Source: Capitella teleta
Lineage: Eukaryota > Annelida > Polychaeta > Capitellidae
Length of the DNA stretch: 64,000 nucleotides
Assembly: GCA_000328365.1 (NCBI GenBank)
Contig: KB298595.1
Coordinates: forward strand, 102,421-166,420
Reading direction: 5' to 3'
Position 1 is the stretch's first letter. Each line of letters starts with the position of its first letter. A program made the translations under genes and the position numbers. Below, piece after piece: positions 49,378 through 61,759 of the stretch. The notes under the pieces were generated by a model. The model did not search any database and was not told the DNA's origin. It saw only the letters and a list, made by a program, of their open reading frames with translations.

Positions 49378-49477
49378 ACTTTCCGAACTGATCACGCATG
49401 TCCTAGGTACATAAGCGTATCATTAAAAAAGTTTACGAGAGGGGCCTATAAGAGCTATTAGCTCACCTTGGCCCAAC

Positions 49478-49509
49478 ATTCAAGGTATATTCAAGGTATA
49501 TTCAAGGTA
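49478..49509 (+). repeat. 11-bp tandem repeat, three units
   Basis: ATTCAAGGTAT is repeated nearly three times in the stretch between the LINE and SEC24. There is no gene signal. The remainder of 49378-50132 is the SEC24 5' flank, with no TATA box that I can support. Confidence 0.8.
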
Positions 49510-50132
49510 AGTGATCGGGAAGAGCTTATGTGCGCGTAATCAGGTGTACGAAAACCCAGGATAAATAGCCGAAAAATATAATAGCGCATTTTCATCAAAT
49601 GCCGGAGTTATATAGCATGTGATGATTTGCAGATCCGCGTTTGGTATACCGGAATGGCTTATATTCATTTATACTCATGAAATGCTTTCACTTAACGCCA
49701 ACCTTTTAGTTTAAATACTTGTTTTTTTTTTTCCCCCGCTGTTCACTAAAAAATCTGAATTGCATCACGGACACAAAATGACGTTGTAGTTGTCGTTACT
49801 CTACTTGATATAAATGATTGACACTGCTGCTACCTAGTGCTGGAATGAAAAACTAAAAGCAGTGGCGGCCTCTCGTGGCCAACAGAAGAACCATTGCCAC
49901 GTAGTTTCGGTATACGCATGCGTAACTGATGGAACTACTTCCGTTAAATCAAGATTGCTTCATGAAGAGTTGCTGCGGAGAAATCTGCTTTTCATAAGGG
50001 AATAGCTCCACTTTTATGCGACGCACTTCAAGCTGAATACCGTCCGTTGGAAACCAAGGGCGGACGCACCCTGGGATACATCCATGAATTGATTTATACT
50101 CGCCATCCGCTTTTCTGACCCCAGCTGTCAAG

Positions 50133-53100
50133 ATGGCTGACTCACAAACCCCTCACCCGGCGTTGCCAACTGGCCAATTTCAACCCCCTAACCCCAATCA
50201 GCCTCCTGGGAACATGCCCTTCTATCCACCAGGACCACCGGGGCCACCAGGTATGCCAATTTCACTATCTGAGGTGTTGTTTGCGTGTATTTAAGAGCCA
50301 AGAGGTATTCTATTACTATTATACTATATCAATTTAACATTCAACATTTCATGGCTGTATGTATTATGATACAGTGTATCATAATCATGTATGATCAATT
50401 GATCATGGAATTGCCACGATTGTGATTGATCAGCTTGCAGTTGCTAGTAAAGCATTTAGCCTTTAGGGTGTACAATTGGCGATACTAGGGTAACTAGTCT
50501 CTTTTATTGGCTTGTTGTGTATGCGATTACTGTATTGGTAATACGGGTAAATACCAGTACTACAGTAGTATCAGTAGTCAACTTTCAAGTCACATTGACT
50601 CACAATCACATGCCATACTCCAGTTAATCACCCATATCAGTGTCCAGAAAGTGTTGGTAACTTTCGTTTATCTGTTGACCATTCATCACTAGTAAGTATC
50701 CCCAGCACCTTCACTTAAGCCCCTCATTTAGTAATTTTAGTTGAGGAGAATACAGATTTTTAATTATGGAATTGTGTATCTGAGGCTCTGAGCTAATGCA
50801 TTATTATTATTTTCTTTAAGGGAACTACAACATGCCTCCAAATACAGTTCCAAATATGGCTCCAAATATGGGTCCAAGCATGGGTCCAAGCATGGGTCCA
50901 AGCATGGGTCCAAGCATGGGTCCGAGCGGAGCGAACAAGCCTCAGCCAATTGGATCGTATCCTGCTACAGCACCAGTACCGCCTTCATTTCCCAATCAGC
51001 CCCCTACTAGTGCCTACTCGCGCCCCAATGGGCCCCCTACGAACATGTACGCTGCACCCCCGAACAATCAGGGCTGGCGACCCCCAGTGCACGGTCCTGG
51101 GTCTGTGCCGCCCCAGACCAATGGCATGACCAACATGCGACCAATGGCTCCTCCAGTGGGCCTCCCTCCAACTTCCGCTCCTCCTATGATGAACGGACCT
51201 CCAGGTGTGCGGCCGCCTAGCGCCACTCCCCCACCCATGAATCCCAACATGGGAGGATACCCCAACCAGAGGGTGCCCCCTCCTCCAAACTCCCAGGCTC
51301 CTGGTGCTCAAATGCCTCCTCCTCCTCCAGGACCTCCTGGACCTCCAGGTATGCGTGCCTTGTAGCATTGCCTTGCTTTTTTGTGTTGCATTCTGGCAGC
51401 TGAAAATTCCTCTTCTTTTTAACCCTGTAATTCAGGGCGTCCTGGCGAACTGCCTGTCCCCTTTCACGGCCAGGGTCAGTACTCCCACCAAGTGCATGAT
51501 CATTCCTACCAGTCCGGACTGACTCCTGGCTCTGGTAGGCTATTTTCCCTTTTATTAAGACTTGATACTTTATCGCCATTCAACTCATTTCGCTTCAAGT
51601 GCTCACTGCTTATTGCACTGCTCACACGTCATTGAACATAATATAATTTCTCCTGACACAGGTCCTCCATCGCAGAAGTCATCAAGAGCGCCCTCTCCTG
51701 TTGCGGAAACCAATTACGATGCTTTGGAAGGCCAGTTCACGCCCATGGGTAAACCACCAGCACTCTCACTGCTCTATTTATAAACACTGTTGTTATTCAG
51801 TTGATCCAAACGCGCCAGCACAACAGCCCCCTCTCCCACAAATGGATGGTCCTCCTAAAGCAGGCGGCATCACGGGCAGACGACAATACCCTCAGATGGT
51901 AAGCATACCGACCTGACCTATTTATCAGTGACCTCTGACCCTCTTCCAGGCTCCTGCATACGGGAATCAAGTGCAGCCTCCAATGCCTATGAGTCAGCCG
52001 GGGCAGCCAACGGTTGGAGCGCCTGGCGTGCAAAGCATGGCCCCATCGTACCCTCAACCAAACTACAACAACGTTCAAGCTAACAATACCGGCCAGCTCA
52101 ATTCAAACTTCAGCAACATGAAGCTGCAGGTACATTTAATCCCAAAATGCACTCATCACACTTGATAACTGCTCTTTTTTTTTTTTAGCCGGATAATTTA
52201 CAAGCGATTAACTTGCTGCAAGAACGCCAGTTGATACCCCAGCAGGGGGTGGCAATCCCCAAGGTCAATCTGCCAAATGAATTCAAAAAAGTCAACTGCA
52301 ATACCGAGTTAGTGGAATTTGAGATTTAATCTGAACTTTTGTTGACATTTCTTGCGGTTGCAGGATTTTCCGCTGTACCATCAATTCAATTCCCAACACT
52401 CATTCCCTCTTAAATAAATCAAGACTTCCTCTTGGAATTCTTATTCATCCCTTCAAGGACTTGGCGGTGAGCTAAATGGAAGCCATCCGGATCATATATT
52501 TGATGAGTTTTATTTTTGTCACTGCAGCAACTGCCGGTTATTCAGTCGAGCGTGATCGTCAGGTGTAGAACTTGCAGAACTTATATCAATCCTTTTGTTG
52601 TGTTTGTTGATATGAGGAGATGGAAGTGTAACCTCTGCTACAGAGTCAATGAATGTGAGTTGTTTCACTCGGAACCCTGGAGACAATTTCTGATGTTTTA
52701 TTAACACAGTGCCTGAGGAGTTTAATTATGACCCAGTGAGCAAAACCTATGGTGAACCACAGCGTAGACCAGAAATTCAATCTGCAACCATTGAGTTCAT
52801 AGCTCCCTCTGAATACATGGTGAGAATGCGTTTTAGTGTATTGCCTCACTTAATTGAAGTTAATTCCTTGTTTCAGCTCCGACCTCCCCAGCCCGCTGTT
52901 TATTTGTATGTGTTGGATGTTTCTTTCAATGCTGTCAACACTGGTATGTGTGCTTTGCTCACTCATGTATTCATTTCCAGTATATCACCGTCTTGATTAG
53001 GTTATTTGCAAGTTTTCTGTCAAACACTTCTTGAAGAACTGGAGCGTATCCCAGGGGACGGCCGAACGCAAATAGGATTCTTGACCTTTGACCGTTGTCT

Positions 53101-55090
53101 TCACTTCTACAATCTGGCTGACGGTCTGTCCCAACCACAGATGCTGGTCGTGTCAGATGTCGAAGGTAAATGTAATAGTGATTTTAATTTCCTTTATATA
53201 ATTTGTGTGTTACTTATTCAGATATCTGTTTGCCACGCCCGGATAACCTTCTGGTTAACCTGCAAGAAAGTAAAGAGCTCATTAGTGATTTGCTCAACAA
53301 GTTGCCGTCAATGTTTGAGGGGAATACAGAGACAGGAAGTGCTCTTGGGCCAGCGCTGCAGGCTGCATACAAGCTATTAGTCAGTGGAGCTGTTGTTTGT
53401 AATGCTCGTTCTAATTCAATTCTTATCGTAGAATGCAACTGGGGGTCGTGTTACTGTTTGCCAGACTCAGCTGCCCACCGTCGGTGCTGGGGCGTTGAAA
53501 TGCCGCGAAGACCCCAATGAGAGGGCCGGACGCAAGATTCAGAACCTTGGACCAGCGACCGACTTCTACAAGAAGCTGGCTTTGGATTGCTCCGCTCAGC
53601 AGATTGCGGTTGATCTGTTCCTGCTCAACTCTCAGTACACGGACATAGCCACTGTGGCCGGCATTTCTAAGTACTCTGGGGGATGTATCTACTACTACCC
53701 TGGCTTCCACACGGTCAGTAGTCCCGCTGAAGCTGACCGATTCGAAGGGGCGCTCAGGCGATACTTCACACGCAAGATTGGATTTGAGGCTGTGATGCGG
53801 ATACGCTGTACAAGAGGCCTCAGCATCCACACTTTCCACGGGAACTTCTTTGTCCGTTCAACCGACTTGCTCTCGCTGCCCAACATCAACCCTGATGCTG
53901 GCTTCGGAATGCAAATGTCGATTGAGGACAACTTGGAATGCAACCAAGTCTGCTTCCAAGCAGCGTTGCTCTACACTTCCAGCAAAGGAGAAAGGCGCAT
54001 CCGTGTGCACACCCTCTGTCTGCCTGTGACCAACGCCATCTCAGAGGTCTACGCCAACGCTGACCAACAAGCCATCATTGGTCTGCTCAGCAAGATGGGT
54101 TTGTTAGGTGCTTGCCACCCCATTGCTTGCATTCAGAAATGTCTCTTCCTCAGCTGTGGATAAATCACTGACGCAGTCAATGGGAGACGCCAGGGATGCT
54201 ATGATTAACGCTGCCGTGGACATGATCAGTGCCTACGGTCAGATCCTGGCCTCCTCCCAACGGATGGGTCAGCTGCCTTGTCCTTACTCCCTCAGGCTGA
54301 TGCCCATGTACATCCTTGCTCTGACGAAATCAGTAAGCTTCAGCGCTCTCTTGAAATACTGGGGAATTCACGTGTGTTTCAGGTTGGGTTCCGTGTGGGA
54401 TCTAGCACCAAATTGGACGACCGAGTGTTTGGATTGGAGGAGTTCAAAAGCATGCCTCTCACCATGATCGTTCTACAAATCTATCCCAATCTCTACCCAG
54501 TGCATGCACTTGATGATAACGTTTGTATTTCTTTGTGGTTCCGTTCACTATTTTACTGTTTTGTTTGTCCACAGAATGCTTTAAATAAAGGTGACCTGGT
54601 CATCCCACAGCCTCCCATGCTTCACTTATCTTCAGCTAATATTGACCGCCACGGGGCCTACCTTATGGACGCTGGCTCATACATGTTCCTGTGGCTTGGC
54701 GCTTCTGTCAGTGATCGATTCTGTGCTGAAGTCTTTGGATTGCCAAACTTTGCTTCGTTGCCTGAGCTATCTGTGAGTTTAAGCGCAATGCCTGATGTTA
54801 TTTAATTGTAAAATTTTTCTCCAGAATGAATTACCGGAACTGGAGAATCCAACGTCCGATCGGCTACGCACGTTCGTCAGCCACTTGCAAGATCAACGGC
54901 CGTTCCCTGCTGCTCTGATCATCCTCAGGTATTGCGCTCTCTCTTTCGTGGTTTTAGCACTGCGTTGTTTTGCAGGGAAGACAGCCGACAGCGCAACTTG
55001 TTTATTCAACGTCTGGTTGAAGATCGAACGGAATCAACACACTCGTATTACGAATTTCTACAGCACTTACAGAAGGAAGTTAAATCATAA
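50133..55090 (+). CDS. SEC24: COPII coat protein SEC24 (A/B type)
   Basis: Nineteen exons: 50133-50250, 50821-51348, 51436-51534, 51662-51748, 51801-51898, 51950-52129, 52189-52307, 52364-52466, 52528-52654, 52710-52819, 52877-52943, 53001-53165, 53222-53379, 53432-54098, 54154-54332, 54383-54520, 54575-54772, 54825-54928, 54976-55090. Phases join to 1119 aa (human A 1093, B 1268). SEC24 selects membrane cargo and pairs with SEC23 in the inner COPII coat at ER exit sites. A Pro/Gly/Met-rich N-terminus of about 400 residues includes a five-fold MGPS repeat (50868-50930). The zinc finger is at Cys457, 460, 478 and 481. The trunk (PPQPAVYLYVLDVS onward), beta-sandwich and helical parts follow, and a gelsolin-like domain (DAGSYMFLWLGASVSDRF) precedes the end EFLQHLQKEVKS. 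The A/B class is inferred from the NTEIFRCTINSIP and cargo-site regions. Some donors (GTTAGT at 52308, GTTTGT at 54099 and 54521) are weak. Confidence 0.95.
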
Positions 55091-55882
55091 TCAATTTAGT
55101 CAGTTTATAATTATTCTCCTCCTCACTCTTCTCCTGACTGTGCAAGCATTTTGGTTGTGTTGTACAAAAATAATCGTTTAAATTATCTCACTAGTCAGGA
55201 ATCAATAATTATTATTTTTCCTTTTTTGTGTGTGTGATTTTTTTATTATTTTTTTTTTTTGAGAATCAAAATGATTTTTTTTTTTTCGCCACACAAAAGA
55301 TGTATTCCTTGATCAAAATGTAATATTCATAAGGTTTTCTGGATAATAGGATTTGCAAGATTAATTTTGTACAGAATACAAGGATACAAAGAAATACTTG
55401 TCTTTCAATATTATTCTTGTATTTTTGCTCGACAGTGATATACAAAGTATTTCACTTGGGTTTCCATCCATTGTGTTTGTAACGCTCCCAAAACTTTTTC
55501 CGTTTTGGGTATGAGAGAGAGGACAGTGTATTTATTCTGCCTTATAATCAGAAGAAAATCAAGTTATTTGAACCTTGATAAAAAGTAAACAAATTTGACT
55601 CTACTACTGAATGACACCAGGATTCTTGTTTTTTTTTTTTTTTCCTTCCCCTTTTTAACTGGTGAGGATTATTTTTTTTCAATTTGTAATTCTGTGAATG
55701 GAAGAGTTTCATAATATTATGTTCATGTGATACACGTATTAATTAACATAAAAACCCCAAATGGTGTTCTTTTCATTCCAGAACCGGTTTCAACGGTTTT
55801 GTGTTACCAACAGTGTCAGTCATCAATTTCTGTAGGCGCCTACTCCTCTGGCATGTATTACATATATTCATTGTGATGTGAA
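55091..55882. other. SEC24 3' flank
   Basis: It should contain the SEC24 3' UTR. T-rich runs occur at about 55227-55286 and 55627-55643. No RNA gene or further exon was seen, and no canonical AATAAA near the stop stands out. Confidence 0.5.
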
Positions 55883-56079
55883 TACTGTAGAACAGGAAAT
55901 TTTCGCTATACATGTATTCACGGTCACAATCGACCGCGAAAATTAGATGCAATTGAAGTGTTTCTGTACAATCTTATACTATGACACTTGATTGCGAATA
56001 CTGGTGACGCAAATAAAGGCCTGAGCCATGTTGAAACTGTGAAAATAGCAGTCCCGCGAAAATTTCCTATTTTACAGTA
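55883..56079. mobile_element. mariner-type MITE
   Basis: The ends are inverse: TACTGTAGAACAGGAAATTT at 55883 and, read from the right, TACTGTAAAATAGGAAATTT at 56079. Both continue into TTCGCG-like sequence. TA at 55883-55884 and 56078-56079 fits the TA target duplication of Tc1/mariner elements. About 197 bases with no coding capacity. Confidence 0.75.
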
Positions 56080-56462
56080 TTTATAAATGATTAGGAAGGG
56101 TGTACATGTAAACACAAGGTTATTGTTTAAAATATCCTCAATGAGCAACATGAAATCCACCAAATTAAGATGAATACCATGAACGTAAGTCTCCAATCCT
56201 ATAAATGTATCGATATGTATATTACTGTATATAATACACCTGAACAAGTAGTTGCTCCCAAGCCGTATTCATAACGCACTTTACCAGCTCTGCGAATTGA
56301 CTATTAGAAACACCTATAACATGCAATGACCACACCTGGGAATTAATAGTCTTATACTAGTAGCTTGAGCGTGCGGTGTGAGATACACAATGAGACAGTC
56401 GCTATACTCGCGGTGCTCCTGGGTCGTGATGGATTGCAAGTCAATCGCTCGATACAAGATCG

Positions 56463-59400
56463 TTAAAGAGGACCTCTGTTCATTTTGGAACCTTTTTAGA
56501 TCAGTTCTGTGGGCTTTATTGAGTGATGAGAGACCGTTTTTGAAAAATCTGGTCAACTGTGAATGATATTCAAGACAAATTAAAATACGAATTACCTGCT
56601 TAGGCAGAATAATAATAAAATAATAGTAATAAATTTATTTTATAAAGCGTAAAATCCTTAAAAATGCTCTAAACGCTCTTTACATAAAAACTATAATGAC
56701 ATGGATAAAAATGAAATTAATAAAACCAAAGTGAAACACTTATAAAAAATCCTGATAACATTCCGTAAAAAGAAGAGTTTTCAAATGTCTTATAAAAACA
56801 ATCGCATTATCAATGGCTCGTAGATTGAGTGGTAGCGAGTTCCACATGCGGGGGCCAGCCACGCTAAAAGCTCGTTCGTAAATTAGTGAAGAATTTGTAA
56901 AAGGAATATGTAAAAGATCTTGATCGACTGATCGTAAAATTCTTTTAAATAGAGTGGGGCAACTTGGTAAAAAACATTTGTGAATCAATAAAAGTATCTT
57001 AAATTTCACTCTGGCCTCAACTGGCAGCCAATGCAATTGAAATAAAACCGGGGTAATAGACTCATGCCGAAGCGTGCCTGTTAAAATTCTCGCAGCAATA
57101 TTTTGCACTCGCTGGAGTCGTTTGACATAAATGGCAGGCAGTCCTAAAAATAGTGAGTTACAATAGTCCAACTTTGACGATATAAAACAGTGTTCTGTTT
57201 CTCGAGTGTTCCGTAATCTAAACATTTCTTAATCCTGTTCAAATTATGAATATAAAAATAAGACACTCTGCACACATGCGTAATAAAAGCTTCCATAGAG
57301 AGAGAGAGTGGAGTCCACAAGAGCACAGAGGTTGCGCACAGGGGTAGGAGATGGGGAGATGGATTCTCCGCCGATGACGATTGAGCGCTGCAGGTCATAT
57401 GTTCGTGCATCGTGTCCAGAAGAAAGGACCAGGTATTCTGTTTTATTGCAGTTCATCTTCAGTTTATGATAGGACATCCACTTTTGAATATCTAGAAGGC
57501 ACTGTTGCATGATGGCCAGCACATCAGCAATTTTTTCAGGACGAAAGGGTAGCCACACCTGGGTGTCGTCGGCGTAAAAATGAAAATGAACACCATGATG
57601 CCTCAACACACGGCCATGTGATGCTGTATATAGCGTGAACAGCAGCGGGCCAAGGACCGACCCTTGAGGTACACCACAATCCAGCTTCTGTCGATGCGAT
57701 GCAGCGTCCTTGATGACTACCTGCTGTTCGCGATCATGAAGATACGATCGCAGCCAGGCAGCAGCAGTTCCTTGTACACCAAGTCGTGTGAGCGCCTCTT
57801 CCAACAAAACATAGTCCACTGTATCGAAGGCTGCACTCAGGTCCAGTGCCACGAACAATACAGCCTGGTGGGTGCCAATTGAGCGAACAACGTCGTCAAA
57901 AAGATGCACGAGGGCAGTCTCTGTGTTATGAGCGCAGCGGTACGCTGATTGTTGTGATTCTTGAAGATCATTCTGCGACAAGTAGGCACTCAGTTGAAGT
58001 GAACGAGAGATTGGAAACGGGCCTATAGTTCTTGGGTATCTCAGCATTAAGGTTTGGCTTTTTTAGTAGTGGTCTGACAAGGGCATTTTTATACACTGCA
58101 GGGAATACACCATTAGACAAGGATGCATTGGTGATGGAGCAAATTGCTGGTGCCAATTCGTTCTTGTTGGCCTTAATTAGCTCAGTGGGTAAGAAATCAA
58201 GAGAGCAGCTTTTTGTTGGCGATGAAGCAATGAGTTTGAGGACGTCGGTAACACTCACAGGTGCAAATTGGGTGAAGCAGCATGCAGGAGAAGGGAACGG
58301 TGGTGTTGGATCATTGGCATCCGGAATGGAGTCACGAATATCCGATATTGTTTCAATGAAGAACTGACTGAACATTTCAGCCAGCACGAGAGGAGTTTTT
58401 TCTGGGGGTTGTGCCTCACGTTTCCGGCCAAGCAACTGATTCAGCACTCTGAAAAGCGGTTTTGAGTCACTGCAACTGGTTATCAGGTTGCGATAATGAT
58501 CTCTCTTCAATACGTCGATCAGTTCGTTTACTTTATGGCGATGCTCAATAAATATATCCTTGTCAACTTGCAGCTGGCTTCCTCGATCTCCATCTCCTCT
58601 CTGCCCTACGTCGACCTTGTTTTGCCTCGCTATCTGCTCATTGTACCACTCAGCATTCGTACGTGAGGTGATTGTTTTTGTTTTTAGCGGTGCCATTTCA
58701 TTGAGAATTGCACCGAGCACGGAATCATACAAGCCGATTTGCTTCTCCAAGGGTAGGTCAGAGTTCATATCGGCTAGGTGTGAGTGCGATATGACAGTCT
58801 TTAGCGCTACGGGATCAATACGTTTGATCGACCTGTATGATACCGTTTTTTTCCTAGCTTGCGGTTTGTCTAAGACGGTTTCTATAAACACGGGAAAGTG
58901 ATCTGGAAATCCGCGGTCTTCTGCAATCACAGAGGACACAAGAGGGTCATCCGCTCGAGTTATGACAATATCCAGAATATGACCACTGCGATGTGTGCTT
59001 TGTTTCACATGTTGCTCCAGGCCGAATGAAGAGATCAGTGATTTCAATTTATTAGCATCGCGATCGGCAGAATCATCCATGTGGAAATTAAAATCTCCAG
59101 ATATGAGAATATGTCCACTCCAGATGGAGAAGATCGTCTTTCTCTGAGCCAGTTAGCCACGTTTCCGTGAGGCACAGGATGTCAGTTTCATGATCAATGA
59201 TGAAGTCAGACAGGCTAGTAGTCTTGTTACAAACTGACCAGGGATTCAGCGATACAATCATTAATGCGGCAGACAAAGGGCTGTGGACCCTGGTGTTTCC
59301 TCCTCGTTTGCCGTGTCCCCTTCCTGTTCTTCTGTGCGTAGTGCAAAAGCGAGCATTCGTAGTCTCAGCAGGGACCATTCCGTTGTTCATATGTCCGGTA

Positions 59401-59797
59401 GCTTGAGGTGCATCAGTGGTCGAATTTAGTTTCTCTGAGTGGGGTTTGTTGGATCCGGGCGCTAGTCGTTTCCCGAGTTGTTTCTCGACTTCTGTCCCAT
59501 GAATAGCTTGAAACCAGATGAGTGCGAGATTTCTTTTATGAGAACTGCTGAAAGATCTACTCACTCGACGGCTCCCCTTGTTAACAATAGGAGAATTACT
59601 TTTATGCCGTCACGACGGTATGAAATCGAACGCGAGAAGAAAGCGAGATTTTAAACCTCTCAAATTCGATGTATCTAGGAATTAGCCCAAAGCAAGCGTA
59701 TTGTCTAAAAATATGTCAGTCAAAATGCGTTTTTGTCTTTTGGGATGCATCCTCCATCATCCGTTACTAGTTCAAAACAACCAGAGGTCCTCTTTAA
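56463..59797. mobile_element. TTAA-type element interrupted by a LINE
   Basis: TTAAAGAGGACCTCTG starts at 56463, and its inverse CAGAGGTCCTCTTTAA ends at 59797. Outside the LINE (56608-59600) the remaining arms are about 145 and 200 bases; they resemble each other only over the outer 26 or so bases. The simplest reading is one short TTAA MITE split by the LINE, but two separate copies that happen to face each other cannot be excluded. The family also occurs at 32729 and about 6357. Confidence 0.55.
56608..59600 (-). mobile_element. L2/CR1-type LINE, defective
   Basis: On the minus strand, an N-terminal endonuclease start (SLNPWSVCNKTTSLSDFIID, ETDILCLTETWL) lies at 59088-59564. The endonuclease end (ADRDANKLKSLISSFGLEQH, GHILDIVITRADDPLVSS) and linker follow at 57968-59080. 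The RT comes next (VALDLSAAFDTVDYVLLEEA, LDCGVPQGSVLGPLLFTLYT, HFYADDTQVWLPF) at 57244-58047. The C-terminal segment (SSKLDYCNSLFLGLPAIYVK, LQRVQNIAARILTG, LHWLPVEARVKFKILLL) is at 56740-57225. It ends in a TTA/TTTTA-rich tail at 56608-56640. The centre of the endonuclease is deleted near 59090, and frames shift near 57970-58045 and 57230, so it is dead. The QRVQNIAARI...LHWLP signature fits the L2/CR1 group. Confidence 0.88.
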
Positions 59798-59800
59798 ATA

Positions 59801-60123
59801 TGGCTCTGGGTCATAGGCTGGCTGATATACCAACCGATCGATATTCAACGCACTTCGTTCCATACACAGACTCTCAATCGCTGTCTTGCACCTTGTGAAT
59901 GGAAGGAACTTCACAGGAAGTGGAACATCAGATGAATACAATTACGACGAGCTCTTGATTCGAAGCGATCTTCGATTTGCAAGCTTAACTCAGCATTATT
60001 GTTTTTGTTTCAAGGCTACTGTAAATTCGTGGACGGTGGCTTTAGCCCATATATTTACGTAATTGACATTTCATTAAATATGTACGCAGTCCACGTGTAC
60101 CTTGACACTGGCTCATATCACAT
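59801..60123. other. short spacer 3' of the CHPF-like gene
   Basis: No exon was recognised. If the CHPF-like gene continued into a second catalytic half it should have exons on this side, but none is visible here or beyond the LINE. Confidence 0.5.
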
Positions 60124-61759
60124 CTACAATATCCACGATTCAGCACTCTGAATAACGTTTGCCACGTGGACAAATACCGTTTGCACATGCGAATGAGTCA
60201 CCACATCAAGACGTAACACAGGCGAGCCATCTCCAGTCAAACAAATTCCCGCCGAACGAACATCCAAAGCGAAGTCAGAAATTTCTTCTATCCACGGAGT
60301 AGCTACAACTGAAGTCACGCATGGGTTTTCTGTTTTAATTTGCTGAGAGAAAGCTCTCTCGTATGCTTGCATCACGTGGGGTTTGACATCAATGTTTTGT
60401 TGTTTGATTAAATAAATCATATCCTTGAAAGAGTTATGAAAGGCGAAGAGTGATTGCTTCGCGTCTTTAAGTCGCTGGCGTATGGTAGCCACGTGTGATG
60501 ACGTCATGGAAGCTGCAGAGGGAATTCCCGAAAGTATGAGAACACTGTGGAATCGCTTCATTGTTTCTCGATCGGGGTGAATCTCTGGCAATGGAAAGAT
60601 GTCTTCGTATGAGGCAAACATTGCCATCTGCGCGTTGAATAGAAATAGTTATTATCTTGCTAATAAATAGCATGTGTCGCATACTTCATTCACCGGCTGG
60701 ATATGAACTTGGCCAATTTTCAGACTGTCCACAACTCGCTGGCTCCAGGATTCGGATTTCCTGTCCGCTGATCCTTTTGGGTCAACGAATGGACACACTG
60801 TCTTCAGAAGACGGCGACTCATAATGAGTGCTTGAGCTCCTTCAATACAATACCTGTGGTCATCACACGGTCTCCAGCTGCCTGAAAGATGACCTATAGG
60901 GTCAGACATATGATACACATATAATTACNNNNNNNNNNNNNNNNNNNNNNNNNNNNNNNNNNNNNNNNNNNNNNNNNNNNNNNNNNNNNNNNNNNNNNNN
61001 NNNNNNNNNNNNNNNNNNNNNNNNNNNNNNNNNNNNNNNNNNNNNNNNNNNNNNNNNNNNNNNNNNNNNNNNNNNNNNNNNNNNNNAAGAGATGCTGTAC
61101 ATCAGAGTTGTATTTTTGCAAGTACTCCTCTATTTCTTCAACTTTGACGTACGAGTGGTCATCGACCAGCATATGCCATTTGTAGCCATCAAGGAGGTGG
61201 TCACAGATATGGTCAAGTGACCACAAAGGAAGTTGGATCTGGGGTCCTGCATGAAAATCATTTCAATCAATGATTACGATCAAATGAACAACAAACCAGC
61301 AGCAACGACAGTATCCCTAGGAGATCGATTAAAAACGTGAAAGTGGTCGGATGCGTGATAATACAATGCATTGGCGTCCGGTCCCCACGTGCTTTTAATT
61401 GTGTTCACCATTCGTTCATTTCGTCCGCTACATAGGACGCCAACATGAAGGAATTTGCTAGTGGTGACTTCATCGGCCAGTAACTGTGTCACGACACCGG
61501 TATCTTTTCCTAAGATGATATCTTCTTTAGATTCCAACGCAGAGTTTTCGGTTGGGTCAACAACATCTTTCGAATCGTACAACAGCATCCATTCGTTCGC
61601 CTTTGAATTTGAAGCAAGCAGAGCTCGCCCTACTTTAGCAGAATTAATTTCGTATTCCGAAGTATTGTTTTCATGTGGAGGTACATTTCTCTGTGATATA
61701 AACACAAGTATCCCTGTGAATAATCCAATACTAAAGCCAAGAATATCGCTGCGATTCAT
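60124..61759 (-). CDS. chondroitin synthase/polymerizing-factor-like glycosyltransferase, half-length
   Basis: Exons on the minus strand: 61759-61297 (154 codons), 61246 into an N gap (60929-61086), 60881-60694, and 60627-60124, in consistent phase. It starts MNRSDILGFSIGLFTGILVF, a type II signal anchor, so a Golgi membrane protein is expected. A GT31-like domain follows: VGVLCSGRNERMVNTIKSTW, then WHMLVDDHSYVKVEEIEEYL. At the metal-site position it has VDDHSYV, a D-D-H where active relatives have DDD; the human CHPF proteins are also degenerate there. YCIEGAQALIMSRRLL takes the place of the GGxGxLLSR block, and the later HPDRETMKRFHSVLI segment resembles the HP...YRLHS region of CHSY. The frame stops just after the first catalytic half, so this protein lacks the second domain of 775-800-aa relatives. 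Alternatives are a missed 3' exon or another GT31 branch (C1GALT-like). Confidence 0.62.
60929..61086. other. assembly gap (158 N) inside the CHPF-like gene
   Basis: A run of N interrupts exon 2 of the minus-strand glycosyltransferase gene or the intron after it. The exon end and a possible further small exon are hidden. Confidence 0.98.

Noticed and set aside
60124-61759. Assignment of the minus-strand gene as C1GALT1
   Set aside because: The core VxxTW and D-D-H blocks are shared by all GT31 enzymes, but the later HP...RFHS and final Trp/Phe...DG-like segments fit CHSY/CHPF better than the short C1GALT C-terminus. It is kept only as an alternative.
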